A stretch of DNA of 64,000 nucleotides from NCBI GenBank assembly GCA_028752905.1, contig JAQNBH010000049.1, positions 558,001 through 622,000 of the forward strand. The letters are read 5' to 3'. Within the stretch, counting starts at the first letter, position 1. Every line of letters begins with the position of its first letter. Positions 11,401 to 24,186 of this stretch are shown here, in pieces. The stretch is from Cladorhizidae sp. MBARI D1340-BT2 (lineage: Eukaryota > Porifera > Demospongiae > Poecilosclerida > Cladorhizidae). The notes beneath the pieces are model-generated. The model did not search any database. It was not told the origin of the DNA and saw nothing but the letters and a program-made list of their open reading frames with translations. A program made the translations under genes and the position numbers.

Positions 11401-14400
11401 TTACTTGATGCTAAACATGTTAGCTTCGTAGATTATCCACACTTCACTGAATAGACTTGATGTATAGCTATTAAGATAGGACTCTCTAAGTTCTCTCTCT
11501 TGATACCAAACATCCATATATTCTGCACACTTCACTGTAATGGACTTGCAAGATAGGTATCTCTCAGTGTTCTCTATCTTGAGCTGAACATGTTAGCTTC
11601 ATAGATTCTCCACACTTCACTGAATAGACTTGATATATAGCTCTAAAGGTAGGCCTCTCTCTGTTCTCTCTCTTGATACCAAACATCCGTATATTTTGCA
11701 TACATAGAATCACAAGATAGGTTTCTCTATGTGTTCTCTATCTTGATGCTAAACAGGTTAGCTTCATAGATTCTCCACACTTCACTGTATAAACTTGATA
11801 TATAGCTATTAAGATAGGTCTCTCCCGGTGCTCTCTGTTGATATCAAACATCCATAATATTCTGCACACTTCACTGTAATGGACTTGATATGATTCGAAT
11901 GATAGGTTTCATTGTGTGTTCTCTATCTTGATATTTGCCCTAATTTGGTCTATATGTTTCTCATTTTCCCCCCCAAAATCTTGTTATTTTGCCGTAAAGC
12001 TCATAACTTTTATACACTTTATCCAAAAAAGATAATTTTTATATCACCGGATAGCCCTTCTAATTATCTGTCTTTTGTACGTACCAAAATTTTGAGTACT
12101 CTAAGTATTAGCAAGTTATGGTGATTTGAAGTGGTAAGGTTTGCGATCTTTCCTGGCGTTTTCCAGTTGCCAAAGCGGTGGCCTGCCAGTGAAAAACCAC
12201 TACATTTATTGATAATCTGTTGACATGTTGCAGATAAGGGCCTTCTCTATCAGTTGATAAAATCTGGAACTTTGGTCTTGTTAATTAGGGCAGTTATGAA
12301 TTGTACTCTTACTTGATGCTAAACATGTTAGTTTCGTAGATTATCCACACTTCTCTGAATAGACTTGATGTATAGCTATTAAGATAGGACTCTCTAAGTG
12401 CTCTCTCTTGATACCAAACATCCATATATTCTGCACACTTCACTGTAATGGACTTGCAAGATAGGTATCTGTCAGTGTTCTCTATCTTGAGCTAAACATG
12501 TTAGCTTCATAGATTCTCCACACTTCACTGAATATACTTGATATATAGCTCTAAAGGTAGGCCTCTCTCTGTTCTCTCTCTTGATACCAAACATCCGTAT
12601 ATTCTGCATACATAGAATCACAAGATAGGTTTCTCTATGTGTTCTCTATCTTGATGCTAAACAGGTTAGCTTCATAGATTCTCCACACTTCACTGTATAA
12701 ACTTGATATATAGCTATTAAGATAGGTCTCTCCCTGTGCTCTCTGTTGATATCAAACATCCATAATATTCTGCACACTTCACTGTAATGGACTTGATATG
12801 ATTCGAATGATAGGTTTCATTGTGTGTTCTCTATCTTGATATTTGCCCTAATTTGGTCTATATGTTTCTCATTTTCCCCCCAAAAATCTTGTTATTTTGC
12901 CGTAAAGCTCATAACTTTTATACACTTTACCCAAAAAAGATAATTTTTATATCACCGGATAGCCCTTCTAATTATCTGTCTTTTGTACGTGCCAAAATTT
13001 TGAGTACTCTAAGTATTAGCAAGTTATGGTGATTTGAAGTGGTAAGGTTTGCGATCTTTCCTGGCGTTTTCCAGTTGCCAAAGCGGTGGCCTGCCAGTGA
13101 AAAACCACTACATTTATTGATAATCTGTTGACATGTTGCAGATAAGGGCCTTCTCTATCAGTTGACAAAATCTGGGACTTTGGTCTTGTTAATTAGGGCA
13201 GTTATGAATTGTACACTTACTTGATGCTAAACATGTTAGCTTCGTAGATTATCCACACTTCACTGAATAGACTTGATGTATAGCTATTAAGATAGGACTC
13301 TCTAAGTGCTCTCTCTTGATACCAAACATCCATATATTCTGCACACTTCACTGTAATGGACTTGCAAGATAGGTATCTCTCAGTGTTCTCTATCTTGAGC
13401 TGAACATGTTAGCTTCATAGATTCTCCACACTTCACTGAATAGACTTGATATATAGCTCTAAAGGTAGGCCTCTCTCTGTTCTCTCTCTTGATACCAAAC
13501 ATCCGTATATTCTGCATACATAGAATCACAAGATAGGTTTCTCTATGTGTTCTCTATCTTGATGCTAAACAGGTTAGCTTCATAGATTCTCCACACTTCA
13601 CTGTATAAACTTGATATATAGCTATTAAGATAGGTCTCTCCCTGTGCTCTCTGTTGATATCAAACATCCATAATATTCTGCACACTTCACTGTAATGGAC
13701 TTGATATGATTCGAATGATAGGTTTCATTGTGTGTTCTCTATCTTGATATTTGCCCTAATTTGGTCTATATGTTTCTCATTTCCCCCCCAAAAATCTTGT
13801 TATTTTGCCGTAAAGCTCATAACTGTTCTACACTTTACCCAAAAAAGATAATTTTTATATCACCGGATAGCCCTTCTAGTTATCTGTCTTTTGTACGTGC
13901 CAAAATTTTGAGTACTCTAAGTATTAGCAAGTTATGGTGATTTGAAGTGGTAAGGTTTGCGATCTTTCCTGGCGTTTTCCAGTTGCCAAAGCGGTGGCCT
14001 GCCAGTGAAAAACCACTACATTTATTGATAATCTGTTGACATGTTGCAGATAAGGGCCTTCTCTATCAGTTGACAAAATCTGGGACTTTGGTCTTGTTAA
14101 TTAGGGCAGTTATGAATTGTACTCTTACTTGATGCTAAACATGTTAGCTTCGTAGATTATCCACACTTCACTGAATAGACTTGATGTATAGCTATTAAGA
14201 TAGGACTCTCTAAGTGCTCTCTCTTGATACCAAACATCCATATATTCTGCACACTTCACTGTAATGGACTTGCAAGATAGGTATCTCTCAGTGTTCTCTA
14301 TCTTGAGCTAAACATGTTAGCTTCATAGATTCTCCACACTTCACTGAATAGACTTGATATATAGCTCTAAAGGTAGGCCTCTCTCTGTTCTCTCTCTTGA

Positions 14401-17400
14401 TACCAAACATCCGTATATTCTGCATACATAGAATCACAAGATAGGTTTCTCTATGTGTTCTCTATCTTGATGCTAAACAGGTTAGCTTCATAGATTCTCC
14501 ACACTTCACTGTATAAACTTGATATATAGCTATTAAGATAGGTCTCTCCCTGTGCTCTCTGTTGATATCAAACATCCATAATATTCTGCACACTTCACTG
14601 TAATGGACTTGATATGATTCGAATGATAGGTTTCATTGTGTGTTCTCTATCTTGATATTTGCCCTAATTTGGTCTATATGTTTCTCATTTTCCCCCCCAA
14701 AATCTTGTTATTTTGCCGTAAAGCTCATAACTTTTATACACTTTACCCAAAAAAGATAATTTTTATATCACCGGATAGCCCTTCTAATTATCTGTCTTTT
14801 GTACGTGCCAAACTTTTGAGTACTCTAAGTATTAGCAAGTTATGGTGATTTGAAGTGGTAAGGTTTGCGATCTTTCCTGGCGTTTTCCAGTTGCCAAAGC
14901 GGTGGCCTGCCAGTGAAAAACCACTACATTTATTGATAATCTGTTGACATGTTGCAGATAAGGGCCTTCTCTATCAGTTGACAAAATCTGGGACTTTGGT
15001 CTTGTTAATTAGGGCAGTTATGAATTGTACTCTTACTTGATGCTAAACATGTTAGCTTCGTAGATTATCCACACTTCACTGAATAGACTTGATGTATAGC
15101 TATTAAGATAGGACTCTCTAAGTTCTCTCTCTTGATACCAAACATCCATATATTCTGCACACTTCACTGTAATGGACTTGCAAGATAGGTATCTCTCAGT
15201 GTTCTCTATCTTGAGCTGAACATGTTAGCTTCATAGATTCTCCACACTTCACTGAATAGACTTGATATATAGCTCTAAAGGTAGGCCTCTCTCTGTTCTC
15301 TCTCTTGATACCAAACATCCGTATATTCTGCATACATAGAATCACAAGATAGGTTTCTCTATGTGTTCTCTATCTTGATGCTAAACAGGTTAGCTTCATA
15401 GATTCTCCACACTTCACTGTATAAACTTGATATATAGCTATTAAGATAGGTCTCTCCCGGTGCTCTCTGTTGATATCAAACATCCATAATATTCTGCACA
15501 CTTCACTGTAATGGACTTGATATGATTCGAATGATAGGTTTCATTGTGTGTTCTCTATCTTGATATTTGCCCTAATTTGGTCTATATGTTTCTCATTTTC
15601 CCCCCCAAAATCTTGTTATTTTGCCGTAAAGCTCATAACTTTTATACACTTTACCCAAAAAAGATAATTTTTATATCACCGGATAGCCCTTCTAATTATC
15701 TGTCTTTTGTACGTACCAAAATTTTGAGTACTCTAAGTATTAGCAAGTTATGGTGATTTGAAGTGGTAAGGTTTGCGATCTTTCCTGGCGTTTTCCAGTT
15801 GCCAAAGCGGTGGCCTGCCAGTGAAAAACCACTACATTTATTGATAATCTGTTGACATGTTGCAGATAAGGGCCTTCTCTATCAGTTGACAAAATCTGGA
15901 ACTTTGGTCTTGTTAATTAGGGCAGTTATGAATTGTACTCTTACTTGATGCTAAACATGTTAGTTTCGTAGATTATCCACACTTCTCTGAATAGACTTGA
16001 TGTATAGCTATTAAGATAGGACTCTCTAAGTGCTCTCTCTTGATACCAAACATCCATATATTCTGCACACTTCACTGTAATGGACTTGCAAGATAGGTAT
16101 CTGTCAGTGTTCTCTATCTTGAGCTAAACATGTTAGCTTCATAGATTCTCCACACTTCACTGAATATACTTGATATATAGCTCTAAAGGTAGGCCTCTCT
16201 CTGTTCTCTCTCTTGATACCAAACATCCGTATATTCTGCATACATAGAATCACAAGATAGGTTTCTCTATGTGTTCTCTATCTTGATGCTAAACAGGTTA
16301 GCTTCATAGATTCTCCACACTTCACTGTATAAACTTGATATATAGCTATTAAGATAGGTCTCTCCCTGTGCTCTCTGTTGATATCAAACATCCATAATAT
16401 TCTGCACACTTCACTGTAATGGACTTGATATGATTCGAATGATAGGTTTCATTGTGTGTTCTCTATCTTGATATTTGCCCTAATTTGGTCTATATGTTTC
16501 TCATTTTCCCCCAAATTTTTTTGTTATTTTGCCGTAAAGCTCATAACTTTTATACACTTTACCCAAAAAAGATAATTTTTATATCACCGGATAGCCCTTC
16601 TAATTATCTGTCTTTTGTATGTGCCAAAATTTTGAGTACTCTAAGTATTAGCAAGTTATGGTGATTTGAAGTGGTAAGGTTTGCGATCTTTCCTGGCGTT
16701 TTCCAGTTGCCAAAGCGGTGGCCTGCCAGTGAAAAACCACTACATTTATTGATAATCTGTTGACATGTTGCAGATAAGGGCCTTCTCTATCAGTTGACAA
16801 AATCTGGGACTTTGGTCTTGTTAATTAGGGCAGTTATGAATTGTACTCTTACTTGATGCTAAACATGTTAGCTTCGTAGATTATCCACACATCACTGAAT
16901 AGACTTGATGTATAGCTATTAAGATAGGACTCTCTAAGTGCTCTCTCTTGATACCAAACATCCATATATTCTGCACACTTCACTGTAATGGACTTGCAAG
17001 ATAGGTATCTCTCAGTGTTCTCTATCTTGAGCTGAACATGTTAGCTTCATAGATTCTCCACACTTCACTGAATAGACTTGATATATAGCTCTAAAGGTAG
17101 GCCTCTCTCTGTTCTCTCTCTTGATACCAAACATCCGTATATTCTGCATACATAGAATCACAAGATAGGTTTCTCTATGTGTTCTCTATCTTGATGCTAA
17201 ACAGGTTAGCTTCATAGATTCTCCACACTTCACTGTATAAACTTGATATATAGCTATTAAGATAGGTCTCTCCCTGTGCTCTCTGTTGATATCAAACATC
17301 CATAATATTCTGCACACTTCACTGTAATGGACTTGATATGATTCGAATGATAGGTTTCATTGTGTGTTCTCTATCTTGATATTTGCCCTAATTTGGTCTA

Positions 17401-20400
17401 TATGTTTCTCATTTTCCCCCCAAAAATCTTGTTATTTTGCCGTAAAGCTCATAACTTTTATACACTTTACCCCAAAAAGATAATTTTTATATCACCGGAT
17501 AGCCCTTCTAATTATCTGTCTTTTGTATGTGCCAAAATTTTGAGTACTCTAAGTATTAGCAAGTTATGGTGATTTGAAGTGGTAAGGTTTGCGATCTTTC
17601 CTGGCGTTTTCCAGTTGCCAAAGCGGTGGCCTGCCAGTGAAAAACCACTACATTTATTGATAATCTGTTGACATGTTGCAGATAAGGGCCTTCTCTATCA
17701 GTTGACAAAATCTGGGACTTTGGTCTTGTTAATTAGGGCAGTTATGAATTGTACACTTACTTGATGCTAAACATGTTAGCTTCGTAGATTATCCACACTT
17801 CACTGAATAGACTTGATGTATAGCTATTAAGATAGGACTCTCTAAGTGCTCTCTCTTGATACCAAACATCCATATATTCTGCACACTTCACTGTAATGGA
17901 CTTGCAAGATAGGTATCTCTCAGTGTTCTCTATCTTGAGCTGAACATGTTAGCTTCATAGATTCTCCACACTTCACTGAATAGACTTGATATATAGCTCT
18001 AAAGGTAGGCCTCTCTCTGTTCTCTCTCTTGATACCAAACATCCGTATATTCTGCATACATAGAATCACAAGATAGGTTTCTCTATGTGTTCTCTATCTT
18101 GATGCTAAACAGGTTAGCTTCATAGATTCTCCACACTTCACTGTATAAACTTGATATATAGCTATTAAGATAGGTCTCTCCCTGTGCTCTCTGTTGATAT
18201 CAAACATCCATAATATTCTGCACACTTCACTGTAATGGACTTGATATGATTCGAATGATAGGTTTCATTGTGTGTTCTCTATCTTGATATTTGCCCTAAT
18301 TTGGTCTATATGTTTCTCATTTTCCCCCCCAAAATCTTGTTATTTTGCCGTAAAGCTCATAACTGTTCTACACTTTACCCAAAAAAGATAATTTTTATAT
18401 CACCGGATAGCCCTTCTAGTTATCTGTCTTTTGTACGTGCCAAAATTTTGAGTACTCTAAGTATTAGCAAGTTATGGTGATTTGAAGTGGTAAGGTTTGC
18501 GATCTTTCCTGGCGTTTTCCAGTTGCCAAAGCGGTGGCCTGCCAGTGAAAAACCACTACATTTATTGATAATCTGTTGACATGTTGCAGATAAGGGCCTT
18601 CTCTATCAGTTGACAAAATCTGGGACTTTGGTCTTGTTAATTAGGGCAGTTATGAATTGTACTCTTACTTGATGCTAAACATGTTAGCTTCGTAGATTAT
18701 CCACACTTCACTGAATAGACTTGATGTATAGCTATTAAGATAGGACTCTCTAAGTTCTCTCTCTTGATACCAAACATCCATATATTCTGCACACTTCACT
18801 GTAATGGACTTGCAAGATAGGTATCTCTCAGTGTTCTCTATCTTGAGCTGAACATGTTAGCTTCATAGATTCTCCACACTTCACTGAATAGACTTGATAT
18901 ATAGCTCTAAAGGTAAGCCTCTCTCTGTTCTCTCTCTTGATACCAAACATCCGTATATTCTGCATACATAGAATCACAAGATAGGTTTCTCTATGTGTTC
19001 TCTATCTTGATGCTAAACAGGTTAGCTTCATAGATTCTCCACACTTCACTGTATAAACTTGATATATAGCTATTAAGATAGGTCTCTCCCGGTGCTCTCT
19101 GTTGATGTCAAACATCCATAATATTCTGCACACTTCACTGTAATGGACTTGATATGATTCGAATGATAGGTTTCATTGTGTGTTCTCTATCTTGATATTT
19201 GCCCTAATTTGGTCTATATGTTTCTCATTTTCCCCCCCAAAATCTTGTTATTTTGCCGTAAAGCTCATAACTTTTATACACTTTACCCAAAAAAGATAAT
19301 TTTTATATCACCGGATAGCCCTTCTAATTATCTGTCTTTTGTACGTACCAAAATTTTGAGTACTCTAAGTATTAGCAAGTTATGGTGATTTGAAGTGGTA
19401 AGGTTTGCGATCTTTCCTGGCGTTTTCCAGTTGCCAAAGCGGTGGCCTGCCAGTGAAAAACCACTACATTTATTGATAATCTGTTGACATGTTGCAGATA
19501 AGGGCCTTCTCTATCAGTTGACAAAATCTGGAACTTTGGTCTTGTTAATTAGGGCAGTTATGAATTGTACTCTTACTTGATGCTAAACATGTTAGTTTCG
19601 TAGATTATCCACACTTCTCTGAATAGACTTGATGTATAGCTATTAAGATAGGACTCTCTAAGTGCTCTCTCTTGATACCAAACATCCATATATTCTGCAC
19701 ACTTCACTGTAATGGACTTGCAAGATAGGTATCTGTCAGTGTTCTCTATCTTGAGCTAAACATGTTAGCTTCATAGATTCTCCACACTTCACTGAATATA
19801 CTTGATATATAGCTCTAAAGGTAGGCCTCTCTCTGTTCTCTCTCTTGATACCAAACATCCGTATATTCTGCATACATAGAATCACAAGATAGGTTTCTCT
19901 ATGTGTTCTCTATCTTGATGCTAAACAGGTTAGCTTCATAGATTCTCCACACTTCACTGTATAAACTTGATATATAGCTATTAAGATAGGTCTCTCCCTG
20001 TGCTCTCTGTTGATATCAAACATCCATAATATTCTGCACACTTCACTGTAATGGACTTGATATGATTCGAATGATAGGTTTCATTGTGTGTTCTCTATCT
20101 TGATATTTGCCCTAATTTGGTCTATATGTTTCTCATTTTCCCCCAAAATTTTTTGTTATTTTGCCGTAAAGCTCATAACTTTTATACACTTTACCCAAAA
20201 AAGATAATTTTTATATCACCGGATAGCCCTTCTAATTATCTGTCTTTTGTATGTGCCAAAATTTTGAGTACTCTAAGTATTAGCAAGTTATGGTGATTTG
20301 AAGTGGTAAGGTTTGCGATCTTTCCTGGCGTTTTCCAGTTGCCAAAGCGGTGGCCTGCCAGTGAAAAACCACTACATTTATTGATAATCTGTTGACATGT

Positions 20401-20888
20401 TGCAGATAAGGGCCTTCTCTATCAGTTGACAAAATCTGGGACTTTGGTCTTGTTAATTAGGGCAGTTATGAATTGTACTCTTACTTGATGCTAAACATGT
20501 TAGCTTCGTAGATTATCCACACATCACTGAATAGACTTGATGTATAGCTATTAAGATAGGACTCTCTAAGTGCTCTCTCTTGATACCAAACATCCATATA
20601 TTCTGCACACTTCACTGTAATGGACTTGCAAGATAGGTATCTCTCAGTGTTCTCTATCTTGAGCTGAACATGTTAGCTTCATAGATTCTCCACACTTCAC
20701 TGAATAGACTTGATATATAGCTCTAAAGGTAGGCCTCTCTCTGTTCTCTCTCTTGATACCAAACATCCGTATATTCTGCATACATAGAATCACAAGATAG
20801 GTTTCTCTATGTGTTCTCTATCTTGATGCTAAACAGGTTAGCTTCATAGATTCTCCACACTTCACTGTATAAACTTGATATATAGCTA

Positions 20889-20892
20889 TTAA
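20889..20892. repeat. Left TTAA target-site duplication
   Basis: The host monomer reads GCTATTAAGATAGG at its unit boundary. Here it is cut after TTAA. The second TTAA stands at 24690-24693, followed by GATAGG. The distance between the flanking units exceeds 908 bp by 3,801, which is the element plus exactly one extra TTAA. Confidence 0.93.
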
Positions 20893-20906
20893 CCCTACGC
20901 GTGCGT
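20893..20906 (+). repeat. Left terminal inverted repeat
   Basis: It reads CCCTACGCGTGCGT. Against the inverted right end (CCCTTTAACTGCGT) it matches at positions 1-4 and 10-14, that is CCCT-N5-TGCGT. The match is short and imperfect, as expected for an old or diverged piggyBac-like copy. Confidence 0.8.
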
Positions 20907-21444
20907 AACGCAATAATTGAACCGAACCCTCCTTGCGGGACTATTTTTGGGACAATATGGCTGCTCCACGTGTTGGCGAGTGTCCTGTCTTTATGCGCCT
21001 CTATTTCTCCTTTCTCTGTTCTTCCGGGTTCGAAAAGTTGCCTTGAAGACTCATCAAAGATTGGGGGAGAATATAAACTCTACCTTGGACTCTGGATTTT
21101 TCTTCGTGTAAAGATAAATGGTGAGCTGTAATTAGAATTATTTAGTTACTTTCTTTTTGCTTGCTTTGTGATCCGTATAGCCAGCCTTCGTTTTTAGTAA
21201 TCAAGCTTTTAATTTCTTTGGTAGCCAGCAGTCCATCTAGATAGCGCTAGCGTCATTCATTTGTAGCTAGCAGTAGATCTAGCTAGCTAGTGTCGCTCTA
21301 TCCAGCAGTAGCTCTAGCTAGCGCTAGCGTTTGTTTTACTGGTAGTAATTGTAGTGATACAACAGTGAACCTAGCGGGTAAATCAACTTCTTAGCTCTCA
21401 TCGAAGTTCACTTGCTACATTACTTACGAGCTGTGCCTAGGTAG
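20907..21444. other. Left (3') arm of the transposon, no gene seen
   Basis: About 540 bp of non-repetitive sequence lie between the left terminal repeat and the minisatellite. On the plus strand an ATG at 20957 opens only about 29 codons, and longer frames start only at GTG or TTG, so I call no gene. I saw no C-terminal transposase motif on the minus strand. At 21231-21333 the sequence is rich in CTAG and GCTAGC words, with AGCGCTAGCGT present twice (21243-21253 and 21320-21330). This patch may be a small decayed repeat. Confidence 0.6.
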
Positions 21445-22050
21445 ATAACTTGCTCTATATATATATAATGAGAGAAGACACTAGTGGCACGCCATTATAA
21501 CTTGCTCTCTATATATATATAATGAGAGAGGACACTAGTGGCACACCATCATAACTTGCTCAATATATATATATAATGAGAGAGGACACTAGTGGCACAC
21601 CATCATAACTTGCTCTATATATATATAATGAGAGAGGACACTAGTGGCACGCCATCATAACTTGCTCAATATATATATAATGAGAGACGACACTAGTGGC
21701 ACGCCATCATAACTTGCTCTCTCTATATATATATAATGAGAGAGGACACTAGTGGCACGCCATCATAACTTGCTCTCTATATATATATAATGAGAGAGGA
21801 CACTAGTGGCACGCCATCATAACTTGCTCAATATATATATATATATATACTGAGAGAGGACACTATTGGCTTGCCATCATAACTTGCTCAATATATATAT
21901 ATAATGAGAGAGGACACTAGTGGCACGCCATCATAACTTGCTCAATATATATATATAATGAGAGAGGACACTAGTGGCACGCCATCATAACTTGCTCAAT
22001 ATATATATATATAATGAGAGAAGACACTAGTGGCACGCCATCATAACTTG

Positions 22051-22089
<39 letters not shown>

Positions 22090-22730
22090 GAGAGAGGACA
22101 CTAGTGGCACGCCATCATAACTTGCTCAATATATATATATATATATATAATGAGAGAAGACTCTAGTGGCATGCCATCATAACTTGCTCTATATATATAT
22201 ATAATGAGAGAGGACACTAGTGGCACGCCATCATAACTTGCTCAATATATATATATATAATGAGAGAGGACACTAGTGGCACGCCATCATAACTTGCTCT
22301 CTCTATATATATATAATGAGAGAGGACACTAGTGGCACGCCATCATAACTTGCTCTCTATATATATATAATGAGAGAGGACACTAGTGGCACGCTATCAT
22401 AACTTACTCAATATATATATATAATGAGAGAGGACACTAGTGGCACGCCATCATAACTTGCTCTATATATATATATATAATGAGAGAGGACACTAGTGGC
22501 ACGCCATCATAACTTGCTCAATATATATATAATGAGAGAAAACACTAGTGGCACGCCATCATAACTTGCTCTATATATATATATAATGAGAGAGGACACT
22601 AGTGGCACGCCATCATAACTTGCTCAATATATATATATATAATGAGAGAAGACATTAGTGGCACGCCATCATAACTTGCTCAATATATATATAATGAGAG
22701 AAAACACTAGTGGCACGCCATCATAACTTG

Positions 22731-22761
<31 letters not shown>

Positions 22762-23627
22762 ATGAGAGAGGACACTAGTGGCACGCCATCATAACTTGCT
22801 CAATATATATATATATATATAATGAGAGAAGACTCTAGTGGCATGCCATCATAACTTGCTCTATATATATATATATAATGAGAGAGGACACTAGTGGCAC
22901 GCCATCATAACTTGCTCTCTCTATATATATAATGAGAGAGGACACTAGTGGCACGCCATCATAACTTGCTCAATATATATATATATATAATGAGAGAGGA
23001 CACTAGTGGCTCGCCATCATAACTTGCTCAATATATATATATAATGAGAGAAGACTAGTGGCATGCCATCATAACTTGCTCTATATATATATATATAATG
23101 AGAGAGGACACTAGTGGCACGCCATCATAACTTGCTCAATATATATATATACTGAGAGAGGACACTAGTGGCACGCCATCATAACTTGCTCTATATATAT
23201 ATATAATGAGAGAAGACACTAGTGGCACACCATCATAACTTGCTCAATATATATATATACTGAGAGAGGACACTAGTGGCACGCCATCATAACTTGCTCT
23301 ATATATATATATAATGAGAGAGGACACTAGTGGCACGCCATCATAACTTGCTCTATATATATATAATGAGAGAGGACACTAGTGGCACGCCATCATAACT
23401 TGCTCTATAATGAGAGAGGACACTAGTGGCACGCCATCATAACTTGCTCAATATATATATATATAATGAGAGAGGACACTAGTGGTATGCCATCATAACT
23501 TGCTCTATATATATATATAATGAGAGAGGACACTAGTGGCACGCCATCATAACTTGCTCAATATATATATATATAATGAGAGAGGACACTAGTGGTATGC
23601 CATCATAACTTGCTCTATATATATATA
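21445..23627. repeat. Minisatellite, about 40 copies of a roughly 55-bp unit with an (AT)n core
   Basis: The unit consists of ATAACTTGCTC, then TAT or AAT, then an (AT)n run, then AATGAGAGAGGACACTAG and TGGCACGCCATC. I counted 40 occurrences of the ATAACTTGCTC-type start. Length varies mostly in the AT run, from nearly none (near 23405) to about 36 bases (near 22053). Each unit holds the palindrome CACTAGTG, and the AT run is self-complementary. Rare variants recur as blocks: GACTCTAGTGGCATGCC at about 22159 and 22831, each preceded by an exceptionally long AT unit, indicating internal duplication of roughly 680 bp. It replaces the part of the transposon where the transposase catalytic domain should be. 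Confidence 0.95.
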
Positions 23628-23953
23628 GGTGGCTGATGAAGTCATGCTCTCTTGCTCGTTGGTGTTCGTCAAGGTGCGGCTGGTGACTTGCCAAGTACTG
23701 TTTCTCATACCGGTTCGTTTCACACCAGATATCCTTGATGATATTGACGTGAATAATTGCTCGAAAGCATCCAGAGGCTCGACCACACCTTATTAGGCCC
23801 ACCAACAGAAGAACAGAAGATACCACCATGCCACTTGCATCGCCTTCTTCCTCGTCTACGTCATAACCACCTCCCGCTCCATCCTCACCATGCAAACTAA
23901 CATCATCCCACCCATCACATTGAACCACGCATTCTTCATCTCGTATCTCTTAA

Positions 23954-24060
23954 CCTCTTCACCTGGAACCTCGCCCTCTTCACCTGGAACCTCGCCCTCT
24001 TCACCTGGAACCTCGTGCCCTCTTCACCTGGAACCTCGCCCTCTTCACCTGGAACCTCGT
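23954..24060 (-). repeat. Five tandem 21-bp coding repeats in the transposase remnant
   Basis: Copies start at 23954, 23975, 23996, 24019 and 24040 (plus strand CCTCTTCACCTGGAACCTCG plus one base). On the minus strand each encodes EVPGEEG, giving an acidic, proline-containing linker in the N-terminal region. The 21-bp period keeps the frame, but two extra bases (TG) at about 24016-24017 break it between the third and fourth copies. Similar low-complexity acidic N-termini are common in this transposase family. Confidence 0.88.
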
Positions 24061-24099
24061 CCTCTTCACATTCATTATCAGCACCTTCATCTCCAACAT

Positions 24100-24186
24100 C
24101 TATAATAAAAAGAATATTTATTGGTTATTTATATTGTTGTATTTTTATTGCTCTTGCTGTAGTAAATAACTTTCCTTCAAGGTAAC
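24100..24186 (-). other. Probable 87-bp intron in the transposase remnant
   Basis: On the minus strand the segment begins GTTACC at 24186 and ends TTTTTATTATAG at 24100, a fair donor and a good pyrimidine-rich acceptor. Splicing would join an acidic frame (GDFD) to another acidic frame (VGDEGAD) in phase, while the unspliced stretch is AT-rich with several stop codons. Other donors nearby, such as GTTATT at about 24171, would not keep the frame. No transcript evidence is available. Confidence 0.45.

Larger units (their letters stand above)
1..20892. repeat. Left satellite array: 23 complete 908-bp monomers
   Basis: Complete units run from position 9 to 20892, with unit starts (GATAGG of subrepeat A1) at 9, 917, 1825 and so on, every 908 bp without exception. 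Units differ by scattered single-base changes and look well over 95% identical by eye. I grouped units by markers in the central segment: T (GTACCAAAAT), P (GTGCCAAAAT), G (AACTGTTCTAC with CTAGTTAT), L (CCAAACTTTT), C (TATGTGCC). The order is T-P-T-P-G, G-P-T-G-T, P-P-G-T-P, G-L-T-C-C, G-T-C. There are no other insertions and no credible genes. Both the array start and its chromosomal setting lie outside the window. The function is unknown; arrays of this kind are typically heterochromatic, centromeric or subtelomeric, but nothing here decides which. Confidence 0.97.

Noticed and set aside
1..20892. Ribosomal DNA or a histone-type tandem gene array
   Set aside because: The 908-bp unit has no rRNA-like, tRNA-like or conserved coding sequence that I can recognise.
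20901..21131. 76- and 64-codon frames in the left arm of the transposon
   Set aside because: They start at GTG and TTG, overlap each other, have no recognisable motif and lie in what looks like a non-coding arm.
21445..23627. Possible CRISPR array (about 40 regular repeats)
   Set aside because: There are no unique spacers: the variable part is only an (AT)n run, and the setting is a eukaryotic transposon.
23890..24105. 71-codon plus-strand frame rich in SSPGTSP
   Set aside because: It is the antisense reading of the EVPGEEG coding repeats. The minus strand carries the family motifs.
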